Under the pieces are notes generated by a model. That model saw only the letters and a list, made by a program, of their open reading frames with translations, was not told the origin of the DNA and made no database searches. The translations under genes and the position numbers were made by a program. Below, in pieces: positions 43,290 through 54,700 of a stretch of 64,000 nt of DNA (its first letter is position 1; every line of letters begins with the position of its first letter). Source of the stretch: Ciborinia camelliae. Lineage: Eukaryota > Ascomycota > Leotiomycetes > Helotiales > Sclerotiniaceae. The stretch lies in the NCBI GenBank assembly GCA_025890175.1, contig JANPYM010000003.1, positions 2,600,795 to 2,664,794 on the forward strand, written 5' to 3'.

Positions 43290-44660
43290 TCAATCCTCAC
43301 CCTTCCATGATTTGATGTGTCCATCTTCACCAGCAGTTAACACCGCTCTATGCTATACATCAAAAGTTGTCAGTTTATACATATACACCGTGAGATTTTT
43401 ACAAGGCAAACATACCGAATCAAGAAAGCAAAATGATCTGACAATTTCCGATCCATGAGCCCCAGAAAGTGTAACCTTTGTCTCAGGAGCAAATACCCAA
43501 GGCTTTCCCTTCTGCAACTGCACCAGATCGAAATCATTCTTGCTGTGGGTTCCAATACCCAATACAGCTCCTCCATCAGGTCTGCACAGAACATTTGCTA
43601 CATACTCGCCTCCTAGATTCTCTCTCATGTCACCATATACCACTGGAGCTGGCTCTTCAACTCCTTCTTCTGGATTCGTTACTAGCTCATACATAGAGAA
43701 CTTCTCATCGTGCGAAAGAGCGAAGATGTCTGTATCACTAAGAAAGTTGGCGTGATGTATCGAGTGTCCATGGTTGATTGTTTGATGGAGAGCTTCTTCC
43801 TCGTCTGAGATTGTGATGTTGTAAATATTAACAAGGCCATCTGTAGAACCAGACAGTAGAAGCGATTGCTGGGTTGGATGGAATTGTAGCTGGCAGAATA
43901 ATTAGCCAATATATCCATAGTTTTAATATGAAGGCAACAAACCTCTGTGACATCATCACTGTGACTTTCCACGTATTGTACAGTTGGAGTAGCTAAAGAT
44001 CTTGCGTCCCTGCTTGCATTAGTTCGGCAAACATTTTGAGTAGTGACAGCGGAAGATATCTACCAAATCGAAACAGTTGCTTGGTGATTTGTCAACTCAG
44101 TTCCAGCGGCAATTCCGTTTGTATTTGAGCATGCTAAGGACAAAATTGGGGCGCCTTGGTCTATTTAAGGGTTAGAATCTTTCCGCAAGTTTTGTACGTG
44201 TGGTAGCAATATAACCATCCAAAGGGCGTGTATGTGTAGATATTTATCATTCCCATTCTATCCCGAGTCAAATTCTACCTCCTCACTTGAGGTGAAGAAG
44301 AAGAGCACCATCCCCTTTTATACAAGCGACAAAAACGTCCCAGAAATTATACTCACCACTCTTAACCTCTCCAACTTTTCCACCAGTCCTTGGGTCAATC
44401 AGACACACTTTTCCATCCCTGCCAGCTGTAACCACAATACAACTATCACCATTGCCAATAGTCTTCAAACATGTAACATCAGAATTGACTTTCTTGATAG
44501 TATTTAGTGGTTGCCCGTTTAAAGCAGTTGGGTCTAGCAACCGCAGGCAATCATCTGATGAAATCGATGCAAGCCCAGCTGCAACAGGTACGATATCATA
44601 TATATATGTTGGCTCTGAACCCTGAACTTCAAAAATATCTGAAGCGAAGAATCTGTACAT
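43290..44660 (-). CDS. WD40 repeat protein, WDR89-like
   Basis: Beta-propeller scaffold protein; cellular role not known from sequence. Model (minus): 44660-44357, 44160-44064, 44009-43943, 43889-43416, 43352-43290; all phases agree, giving 334 residues. Introns are 196, 54, 53 and 63 bp; the donors include GTAGAT and GTTTGT. Repeats visible in order: LASISSDDCLRLLDP, CIVVTAGRDGKVCLIDPRTG, VSIWDARS, SDDVTELQFHPTQQSLLLSGSTDGLVNIYN, HHANFLSDTDIFALSHDEKFSMYEL, and a final HRAVLTAGEDGHIKSWKG. Spacing and the HSDDVTELQFHP segment resemble WDR89 homologues. The start at MYRFFASDIFEVQG is chosen because upstream in-frame residues look non-coding. Confidence 0.88.
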
Positions 44661-45136
44661 TTTGAAGTGCCTTTGAATGTGGTGTTTTGATTGTGGTTTG
44701 GAGAGAAAAGTTTTCAGGTCGAAGAAGATTTTTCGGTCCTCGCGGGTGATCAATGAAATGGGATTGTATAATCAAGTATTTTCAACCAAAATCAATGGGC
44801 AATAGGGAGTTTACAGTTCTGGAACTACAACTCGATTTTTTCATGGCCAAGGGGGAAAAAATTATGGTAATTTATTGTTATCACATGATCTATTAAATTT
44901 TGATAAAATGGTTGGGAATCCCGGCCATCAGTTTCTACATATATTGCTGCAGACATTGTGCTGCTGGAATCTCAAGATTTATTATGTATTTTCTGGCGAC
45001 AGCGGCCCATCTCCCATACCATTTTGGTTGGTTAAATCAAAAGTATCGGCGGTTATCAGTTATCATCTCAAACGGGTTTCCCTTCCGTACTTTTGCCCAC
45101 TGACCACTATCAAATGCTCTGGCTCTTGATGATTTC
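44661..45136. other. Intergenic region
   Basis: No supported gene; AT-rich sequence between tandem minus-strand genes. Confidence 0.5.
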
Positions 45137-46014
45137 TCAGCTGTATTTATCATGCTTGTTCTTTACCTTGATCAGAAGTAATGCTTCATGGTAATCGCCT
45201 TCTCTCCTTGCTCTCTTGAGTTTCCGTACTTCGTCATCATCCAGCCTTCGACCAACGGCATCTTCTAACTCCTTCCTGCTTATTTTCTGGCTTGCCTTTT
45301 CCTCCTTAGATGCCTTCAACTTTGGCTTGAACCTTGCTTGCATTCTGATTCGTATGGTAGTATTGAAATTGATTGAATCAGCATCCCCCCGAACCTCTGG
45401 TAGGGCGTTTTCCTTTGCGGATGCAATTGGCTTCATCGTCAAGAATGTATCTCGCAGAGTCTGTATCTGAAATGTGCCTGGAGTATCGGCAGTTGGGATG
45501 GCAAGGAACGATTCCAGCGGCGACACGGCCTCGGTGTTCGCTGATAAAATTCCGAATTTGTCACAGCTCAAATACCTGGAAAAAGACTAATTAGAACCGC
45601 AATGTTATAGCAGATGAATTATCATACTCACTTTCCATGATGGCCTTTGAAGCTATAAGTCTCCGTACCTACTACTTTGTTGGCAACCCATACTTGTCTT
45701 ACATCGTGAGGTTCTGCAGTGGTGGGATTGTTCTCGATCATATTCTCCAGTCCACTTGCAAATACCTTTCCATTCGTATCACAGGCTATACATGATGGTG
45801 GATCTGACGGTAAAACAAATACCACTGGCCCAACAACATCACCTGCAGCTTCTGCTGTCACCCAAGTATCATCATCTGGCGCGGCTTCTTCCTCCTGGGG
45901 CTTCGCGATTGCTTGGGAGGTTGACGCTTCTGAATCTCCAAACTTCTCTGCTGTATCAACGCGCTTTCTTTTCTTTGTTTTCTTATCACCTTTAAAAGAC
46001 AGTGGTTTGACCAT
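45137..46014 (-). CDS. frg1: FRG1 family protein
   Basis: FRG1 proteins are nuclear/nucleolar, actin-bundling and RNA-processing-associated factors. Model (minus): 46014-45632 and 45575-45137, a 56-bp intron (GTGAGT..CCAG), giving 273 residues, the normal family size. The N terminus has the lysine-rich KKTKKRKRVDT nuclear/nucleolar signal, followed by DDTWVTAEAAGDVVGPVVFV. The fascin-like core includes YSFKGHHGKYLSCDKFGILSANTEAVSPLESF, joined exactly at the intron, then RIRMQARFKPK. The basic C terminus has KASQKISRKELEDAVGRRLDDDEVRKLKRARREGDYHEALL, a family hallmark. Divergent from the oxygenase gene 262 bp away. Confidence 0.95.
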
Positions 46015-46276
46015 GATGATTGTGGTGAAGTTTAAGAATTACCTATAAAAATTGAATGTGTTTGTAAAACAAGCAGATGATGACGGAGCTTCGCGATATT
46101 CGGGCGCTGCCGTATTCGGTTATTTATCGGCAAAATATCACAGTATTACTCTCCTGCCTATTCAATCCAATCGTGCGATGTGATCTTTAATAAAAACTCA
46201 AGAACATGCACTGAAACCAAGTTATCTTCGGATTTTTGGATACCTTCAAGTTACATTTCTAATCACTATACTAAAT
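46015..46276. promoter_or_regulatory. Short divergent promoter between FRG1 and the 2OG oxygenase
   Basis: The two start codons are only 262 bp apart in opposite directions, so the regulatory DNA must be shared or overlapping. No specific motif is claimed. Confidence 0.6.
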
Positions 46277-47488
46277 ATGACACCTTCTCCAGTGACTGTG
46301 AGTCTAAAGGATTTACAAAGTGGTATGTCGCAACCTTATATAAACCGTCCTATGTGGATCGCAACTGATTTGATAATTCAGGCCATGTTTCGTTCTCAAC
46401 GCTTGAGGAGGCCTTTGGTCCCGAGTCTTTGGGTATTATACTTGTCAAAGACGTCCCTGAGATATTCGTGGAATTAAGACATAGTCTGCTCTCATATTCA
46501 TCTTATCTCGGAGGCTTGCCAGAAGCCAGACTTGGTCAGTATCGTGCTCTCAAAGGCAACCGGCAAAGTCTGATATCCAGCAGAGAAACTCGAAAATGCG
46601 GCTGCAAAATATCTCACCGGTTGGTCTCGTGGTAAAGAAACTCTCAAAAACGGCCAAGTGGATACGCTTAAGGGATCATACTATGCGAATTGTGCCTTTT
46701 ATGTCGACCCATCTCTTTCGTGCGCAGTGCCTACCTCTGAATTTTCTCCAGAAAGTTTTCCTGAATACCTCAGCCCAAATATATGGCCACCAGAAAGCGT
46801 ATTGCCTGGCTTTAAGAGTACATTCGAGAGGTTGTGTCGTATTATTATTGACACCGGAGTACTTGTCGCTCGAGCTTGTGACAGATACGCAGAGAAGGAG
46901 ATTCCTGACTATAAATCTGGATATCTTGAGCATGTTGTGAAAACCTCGACCACAACCAAAGCACGATTATTACACTATTTTCCAGCAGAGGCTAAGGAAT
47001 CTTCTGAGAGCCTTGACGATGACTGGTGCGCAACACATCTGGATCATGGCTGTCTAACCGGCCTCACATCGGCCATGTTTGTTAACGAGACTCGTAATCC
47101 ACCAGTGATTCCAATATCCTATTCATATCGTCCAACTACTCTCAGCCCTCTTAAGGAACTTCCTGCATCTCCAGATCCAACTGCAGGACTCTACATCCAG
47201 TCCCGAAGTGGTGAAACTATTCAGGTTAAAATCCCCAAAGACTGTATCGCCTTCCAAACAGGAGAAGCTCTCGAAAGAATCACTAAAGGTAAATTCAAGG
47301 CAGTTCCGCACTATGTGAGAGGTGTGCGACCAGGAATTGCAGATGGTGAGAATGAAGGGGGAAGAATCGCGAGGAATACTATTGCAGTGTTTACTCAACC
47401 AAATTTGGACGAGATTGTAGACTCAGAGATGGGCATTACTTTTGGGGAATTCGCGAGAGGGGTGGTAGAGAAAAATACCACCAAGTGA
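46277..47488 (+). CDS. 2-oxoglutarate/Fe(II)-dependent oxygenase (isopenicillin-N-synthase-like fold)
   Basis: Non-haem iron oxygenase of the 2OG-Fe(II) superfamily; substrate unknown. Model: 46277-46322, 46382-46534, 46584-47488; phases agree, giving 367 residues with introns of 59 and 49 bp (GTATGT, GTCAGT). The iron-binding facial triad is visible as His218 and Asp220 in WCATHLDHGCLTGL and His309 in AVPHYVRG. The following RP..GG..RN segment and NTIAVFTQP strand complete the jelly-roll. The N-terminal part (FGPESLGIILVKDVPEIF) matches the usual start of such enzymes, and LKGSYYANCAFYVD is typical of a fungal/plant subgroup without known chemistry. No secondary-metabolite cluster genes lie beside it, so a housekeeping or general metabolic role is as likely as a biosynthetic one. 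Confidence 0.92.
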
Positions 47489-49271
47489 GACTATTTTATT
47501 AACAAATTATTCACACCCTCATACGAAATTATCGGTATCGTTTTTTCTCTCGTCTAAAAATATTCGCAATACTGCATCATCAAATGTTTTAGCGAAAGGG
47601 TATAGTGGTATTTGGGAGAATATCGAGGGGGCTGAGCGCATAAAATTTCTCTCAAGTCTAAGCCTAGAATCCCTTTGTCCCCCATCTTCTTGTGCCGGAT
47701 TGAATTTCTTCCACAAAAGTAGACATCCGAATAAGCTCTGAGGATGGCAGTGAATACTTAGGTATTTTGAGAAATGTTAAGTTGCTCTAACCCATGAACT
47801 AATGCTCATATCCCAAGGTGAGTCCTGAAAACCCATTAACCTTTTAAATATATACATATACTCTCCTGGTCGAACAATCCAGAACCAAAATTTTCTGGTG
47901 CCTGAAGCCATTGTTTCTGTTAAAATTTATCCAGTATTAAGCACCGCACTGGGTTTAATCCATTCGTCGCACCATTGGGAGCGCCAACCACTTCCACCAT
48001 TAGAAATAGCTTTCCCTATCTTTCAAAGCGCAAAATTGACCCCAACTCAAGTTTTAGTGGAGCTCGAAATCTTCCAAATCGAAAATCAATAAGAAAAAGG
48101 GTGTGGAGGAGCCCTGGAGTCTAATAGTTGGTTTCATCAGGTCATCAATACCTAGGTACCTACTATATATTCTTCAAACAACCCAAATAGCTCAGCCACT
48201 TGGCAAATCACTTTCAATTTGGTGACACCACAAAACTACAAATTTAGGATTGAGCTCACCATCATCAACTTCTATAAAGGTACTGGAAGTACTGTACTGT
48301 ACTTTCTACGCTTTCTATATGCCATGCATGTGCAACCAATGGTAAAGGTAAAGAAAGTTAAAGTCGCCGCCGGTAATTATGTTATTGAATGGGTTGTCAT
48401 AATACGTATATCAACCTAATACGATACTCTAATAATACTTCCATCTTATACTCTATAAATAATAGTAGTAGTTCTACTCAGTTCTAATACTCCGTACAAT
48501 TTAATTGATACCACTCAAAAAGCCCCTTTCAGCTCCATAATTTGGCTCGCTTGGCACCGACCCCACCAAATCTGTTGCGATTCGCCAACAAACAGGTTAT
48601 CCTTGTAGGGTATTATTCAACCACTACCGGTACTCGAGTCCTTGTAACAATCACTGACCACTCACTCCTTACCACTACTGGCTCGGCCCCAAATACCCCT
48701 ATATCCCTACTAAAATTGCAGATCTCCAACTTACTAGTAGGGTTAAACAGGTTAAATCTTATTCTTCGGGAAAGCCTCATGCAAGATGATGGATCTTTGG
48801 CCACCACCCTTTTCACCGGGCTGACCGGTGCTGGCTTATTCAATCCGGCATTGTTGTTTCGAGTGGTCGAGCTACCAATATAGCAAACCGCCTGTGAGCC
48901 TATATGCTCAAGACACTTTTCGTTGCATTGACTTGATATCATAAAAGGCATGATTTTCAGTTCTTTCTCCTTCCTTGAACTACTCCAGACCTCTCAGGAG
49001 CTTCGGTATTCCTTGAATACTATCCCTAGTTCAGTAATCAAGTGTTAATATTTGGGGATTGTGAATAAATAAGCAGTGATAATCATCTGATTCATTATTC
49101 CAAGTTCATTTCTTGTTCTTCATAGTATTATTGGACAGTCTCATCTCCAAGTTTCGTCTTCTTTGATATATATCATCATTCTTCCTTCTCTGACCTCAAA
49201 ATATCCTTACCACATTCCTTTGATGAATATCAAATAATCATTCTAATTATTCTGGGACATACAAATACATA
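47489..49271. other. 1.8-kb intergenic region
   Basis: No supported gene. A pair of overlapping frames at 48542-48883 (+) and 48613-48951 (-) lacks recognisable motifs or splice context. The last 200 bp are T/C-rich and probably the leader of the glucanase gene. Confidence 0.55.
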
Positions 49272-50833
49272 ATGTTATTTAAAAAGACCGTTGGCACCCT
49301 CCTCGCAGCTACCTTGGTGGCTTCAGAAGCGATGTAAGCCCTCACACTTGAGCTTCTGCCATCTATTACTAAAATTTCCCGCAGCTATCAAAGGGGGGTT
49401 GATTTTGCATATGGGAAGACACCTATCAAGGGGGTGAATATCGGTGGGTGGCTTGTACTTGAACCATGGATTACACGTGAGCAGCCCGTATTGAAGTCGA
49501 TGACATTAAATGATTTTGACTTTTTAAACAGCGTCGATATTTAAGTCACTGGACCAATCCCTAGGCATAGTCGATGAGTAAGTCGATATCCCTCCTCTAC
49601 ATAATGCTTTGGTATTCAGATCTCACTCGATGCCATTGCTCAACAGAGAAGGGTGCTAACACATGACCGTTCAGGTATACGATGACAGAAAAGCTGGGCA
49701 CAAAAGAAGCTCTAGCAATCCTCCAACCCCATGTAAGTTCTCCTCTCCTCTTTTTAGAATACAACTCTTACATCATTCTAGTGGGATACATGGTGCAATG
49801 CCACCGACTTCCAAAAGATTGCAGACTCCGGCTTCAATATGGTCCGCATCCCAATTGGATATTGGGCATATGCTCTCTACGGCAACGAAACTTATACCCA
49901 AGGTGCAGCTCCGTACCTTGATGCTGCAATCGACTGGGCACGTGGCGCCGGTCTTAAAGTTTGGATCGACCTGCACGGAGCTCCCCTCTCTCAAAACGGA
50001 TTTGACAATTCTGGACATCGAATTTCTTCGCCCGCGAAACCAGGGTGGCAGCAAGGCGACTCGGTTGAACAAACCCTTTGTATTTTGAACACTATAATGA
50101 CGAAGTATGCCCAAAAGAAATATCAAGATGTAGTGATTGGTATCGAATTACTCAACGAACCCGCGAACTGGAATTTAGACTTCAATAAATTGGTACAGTT
50201 CTACAGAGATGGATATGCCCAAGCTCGCGCCGTTTCAGATACTGTTATCGTAATTCATGATGCATTCTTGGAAACAAGTAAATGGAATAATATCTTGGCA
50301 ACTGATGATCATAATGCTCAAGGAGGTTCGTTCTCCTCTAGTCATATTTCACAGGCCCAGTGTACTAACAATCCGCAGTCGTCGTCGACCATCACGAATA
50401 TCAAGTTTTCACCGACGCCCTCGTTAACATGACAGCCGCCGAGCACGTTGAATACGTCTGCACTAACGCTCGCACCTGGACCGGTGCCGATAAATGGGTC
50501 GTCGTTGGCGAATTCACAGCCGCGATGACAGATTGTGCCTGGGCATTAAATGGACTCGGTGTTGGTTCCCGCTATGATGGCACCTATCCAAATTCCACAC
50601 ATGTGGGCTCTTGCGAGGGCAAATCCGATATCACTACCTGGAGCGATAGTTTCAAGAGCGATATGAAGAATTACCTCAGTGCCCAATTGGCAAGCTTTGA
50701 AACAAAGGCGAATGGGTGGATTTTCTGGAATTTTAAGACGGAGAGTGCCCATGAGTGGGACGCATTTAAGTTGTTGGATTATGGAATTTTCCCGAAGTTG
50801 GCGGATGGGACCCCAAGTGTTATTTGCTCGTAG
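49272..50833 (+). CDS. GH5 glucan 1,3-beta-glucosidase (exo-beta-1,3-glucanase)
   Basis: Secreted cell-wall beta-1,3-glucan exo-hydrolase. Model: 49272-49333, 49385-49476, 49532-49577, 49675-49732, 49782-50325, 50379-50833; all phases agree, giving 418 residues. Residues 1-~19 form a signal peptide. The mature N terminus carries the family block KGVNIGGWLVLEPWIT, then FNMVRIPIGYWAY and KVWIDLHGAPLSQNGFDNSG. The acid/base Glu212 lies in IELLNEP and the nucleophile Glu312 in WVVVGEFTAA; VDHHEYQVF and NGWIFWNFKTESAHEWD complete the active site. This is the exg1/GH5 subfamily 9 pattern. The first four exons are short (46-92 bp), which is common in this family. It ends in Cys-Ser with no GPI signal, so soluble secretion is likely. 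Confidence 0.95.
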
Positions 50834-51758
50834 TGAGGGATGAGGGAAAAGGGGATGGTTTGATGGTTTTTTGCACATGGTTCTTTTTCTAACATACATA
50901 TACCCAGAGTTTTCACAATATATATAGGTCCGTACATCAAGGCAATTAAAGGAAAATAGTTTATTTATTATCTGTCTACTACGTTGAGTACCCTAACGGT
51001 TACACTCAATACCTATGTAATAGTGAAAAAGGAAAAGGAAAAATCTTCATATCGTGAGAAAAAGTCTTGGTCATAATGTTTCGTTCATTTATCATTCCCT
51101 TGGTATCTTCGCAACTCCAAACTTCAGAATCTAGCTCAATTGCTCAAGTCCTCCAGAAACTCCGCTCGTGTTTTTATTAAGAAGAAGAAAATGAAAAGCT
51201 GGGTGGAGGAAAGCTTCGCATGTATGCAGTTCTTCCTTTATGCTCGAAGAAAAAGAAAATCGCGGTCGTTTGCTTCGTGAATCATTTTTGATCTGCTGAA
51301 CTCCATCTTTCAGATTTATAACCTCGGTAACATGGCAAATTCGTAGAAGGATCCTAAGTAAAGCCAGCAGGGCAAGCAATTAAGTAAAGAAATGGTGCTG
51401 AAAAACGTATGCAATTGATATGCGTCAGCAAAAGAAATAGCTAGAAAGCAGAATGCCAGAAGCAATTGTAGCAATCAAGTTTAAGGAAAAAGGAAGCATC
51501 TTTGATTTAATGTCGAAGGTCGCTTTCCAGAATGCTTTGGATATCCAGAGGTCTTTGAAAATTCGAAAACGAAATGCCAAGAAAGCATGCAATAGGAATC
51601 AAGCGAAAGAAGAAAGGAATTCTCTTTAATTGTCTGTCGAATATTCCATCCTGATTGTGAAGAATATCCAAAGATGCCGGAAAATTCGAACGCTTTGCGA
51701 TATTCAAATTGACTGTTTGGAGCATGTGCAAAGCAAACCGCATATCGATATCCATCCC
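50834..51758. other. Intergenic between convergent genes, with a diverged tandem duplication
   Basis: No gene. Around 51451-51695 two ~120-bp stretches resemble each other (both contain AATGCC...GAAGC or AAAGC, AATCAAG, GTCGAA, and end GAAAATTCGAA), suggesting an old tandem duplication just 3' of the Cys-rich protein gene. Confidence 0.5.
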
Positions 51759-54700
51759 TTAAAGATTGACGTGCGGAGGATTAGGCCAGAATTTTCCATA
51801 CTCATGATACCCACCATTATCCGAACGAAGCAAGAAAGCATCATTTCGATTATGATTAACGCCATTAGTGTAAATCAAGTTGTTGAACCAGCCCTGACCA
51901 TTAACTCTTAGCTTGTATCTGCAGTGTTCGCACAAGGTTAATGGACAACCATCGCAGAGAAAGATGGCTTTACTTGGGCAGACCATGCAGAGCTTGGTGA
52001 TGGTTGAGTGTTGTCTTCCATTCATGTGGTAGCGGTAAACATGAGCGTCTTCATTGTTTGAAGACTGGCTAGGGGCGGTGTTTGTGGGGGTTTTCAAGCC
52101 AGATGCATCTCTATCAAAAGATACACCATCCATCGAATCGCCAGGTACAATAAGTTCCATATCGCCGTTCATGTCAAAATTCATGCCAGAGCTCATGTCA
52201 TCACTTGCGTTCAACCCCGCATTCACAACAGAGTTAATGTCAGCCAATGTCATGCTACCATTATTCAAATCCGCATTGACATCAAAATTGGAACCATCCA
52301 AATTGAAGCCAGCATTCATGTCATCGGATCCATCAAACTGGCTAGCTCCAGGGAATCCCTCAGTAGAGCCGTAGAGCCATGATGGAGTATCCAATGCAGT
52401 GATATGAGTGAACTCAGTATGGCATGCATGACTAATGATCTGCAACTTTTTGGCCTTGCAACGTTCACAAATCTTCGTCTTGGTTGGGTCAATCTGTCGG
52501 TAGGCGGAACCACGACACATGAGGTTGTGCATGAATGGATTGATTTTTATATTGTCAATTCTAGAGAAGATGTCTTGTGGATCGCCAAATACATTGGATT
52601 CATCAGACATGTGCGCGTAGCGATCGTAGCTTGCTGGGGCACCAGAGGCAGAGGAAGTAGAGGCATTGATTGAAGAGCTGCGGGATGGGTTGGCTGGCTT
52701 CTTTGGCGATGGTTCTGGGCCGGCTGATTCTTTGGCTGGTCTCTTTCCTTTCCCCTTTCGTTTCTTATCATTCTTTGATTTCAAAGAGTCAACATCCATC
52801 TCCTCGGGAGCAGCAGCAGGAAGTAAATTCTTTCCGGTTCTTACGCAGTCGGCACACCAATCATGACCAGCTGAACCCCAGATTTCACGTAAATCAGCAA
52901 ATCGCTCGACACCATATAAATTCGGTTCCTCTGGAGTACAAAAGGCACATTCAAAGTTCTCCCCAACGATCAACAAGTCAAGAGCCAACGGCGGCTTCAC
53001 TCTGTCTTTGACATTGTTGTTCTTCTGGCGAGGTTCCATGGCAAGGAAATCCGTGATCGGAGGAGGTGGTCTTCCATCAAAAGGCATACGGCCATTGAGA
53101 GTATAACCGCGAAGCGAGCCTTGCATTCTGTCAACAAGTTGGAGGCGGCGCAAATCATCGGCAGATTCCGCAGTCAGAGGTTGGCTTTCGATTTGATTGA
53201 TGCGATGGCGGATCATGTTATTCGAATGGGTACCTGGGGTTCCGCGTGGGGTAGGAGCTAACATACGGTTTGCTCGTGCTTGTGCTTGGTTTGCGCTTTC
53301 AATTGCTTGGTTTTGGATTGCTGATTGAGCTACCATGTAGTCCCATGAATTTGGCTGCATAGGACGAGGAAATTGCATCGGCATTTGCATATTTTGTTGC
53401 CCTCCTACGTTCATGTTATACTGGAACTGTTGACCAGATTGCATGTTCATATTCATATTCATGTTCATGTTTCCTTGAGTGTTAGAATCCTGATCTGGTT
53501 GAAAGTAACCTGGGGTATTTCCTGAAACTGCAGGATTTGGAGGAATTGGACGCCGCGATGTTGGCCATACTGAGCGAGGCGTAGGCTGATGAAAGCTCGG
53601 TGGGTGCAGAGGGTTAGGAGACACTGTAATAAGAGGAGTATCTTGAGCACGAGGAGGATCTAGATAAAAGCCTGCTGGGTGCAGAGGGTTGGGAGATACG
53701 GCACCAGTAGAAGTTTCTGCGGCACCAGTAACGGCTAGTGACGGTGCTGGTGAGTTCGATACTGTTGATCCAGCTGTAGTATTTGCTAATGCTGGCGAGT
53801 TTGCACCGATAAGATTGATAGCCGACTGGTTGGGTGTAGCTGATCTGGTCAAGTCAACTGACGATGTAACGGGGAAGTTGGTCAAGCCTGATGCTTGCGG
53901 GCTCATATGACCAAGTTCCGATCCCATAGAGTTATTTACGGCAGGAGAAGAAGTAGTCTGCGCAGATTGTGCATTCGGTCCTTGTCCAGAAGCATAAGCA
54001 TCATCGATCATTTGACTTGGGCTCTTCATAAAAGGCATCTTGTATTCACCGGGTACACCAATTAAATCTTCTTGTGTACCTCCTGTGAATGTTGGTATAA
54101 CAGGTGGTGGATAGCCGCCAGCATTGGTCGAGGATGTTTGACTTGGCGACGATGCGACAACGTTTGCTCCTGAAATCTCTTGAGTTAAAGATGAGGTTGT
54201 GGCCATACTTGGTACTGTATTTTCTTGAATTGGGAATCCAGCCATATCATTTGTTGAATTATAACTTTGATTGTTTGCGAAGGCAGCTTCCCAAGGCAAA
54301 GTTCCAAAGGCTTCCTTAGATGATGAATTGCCATCTTGAGCGCCACTGCCGTAGCTACTACTGTATCCACCATTGTTCGTTGTATTTCCTTGGCCAGTAG
54401 ATTGAGACATGTGCGTAAGGTTTGAAAAGCCGGATCCGAGAAATGCATCAGTAATATTGCTTTGGACTGTCGATGATTCACCAGTCTGACCGTCATTGTT
54501 AATAATATTCACCTGACTTGTAGAGTGATTCATAGATCCCATCTGAGATGCAGCCAAAAGATCAGGTGTATCTGCTTGAATTGCCGATGATGATGATCCG
54601 CCAGTTTGATTGACAGTGCTCATGATATTTTCCTGTGCCGTAGAATGATTCGTAGATTGTATCGGTGTTTGGAAGACAGAACCCATCTGGGCCTCATTAA

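Noticed and set aside
48542..48951. Overlapping ~113-codon frames on both strands
   Set aside because: Non-ATG start on the plus strand, low-complexity Thr/Leu composition, and no recognisable domain.
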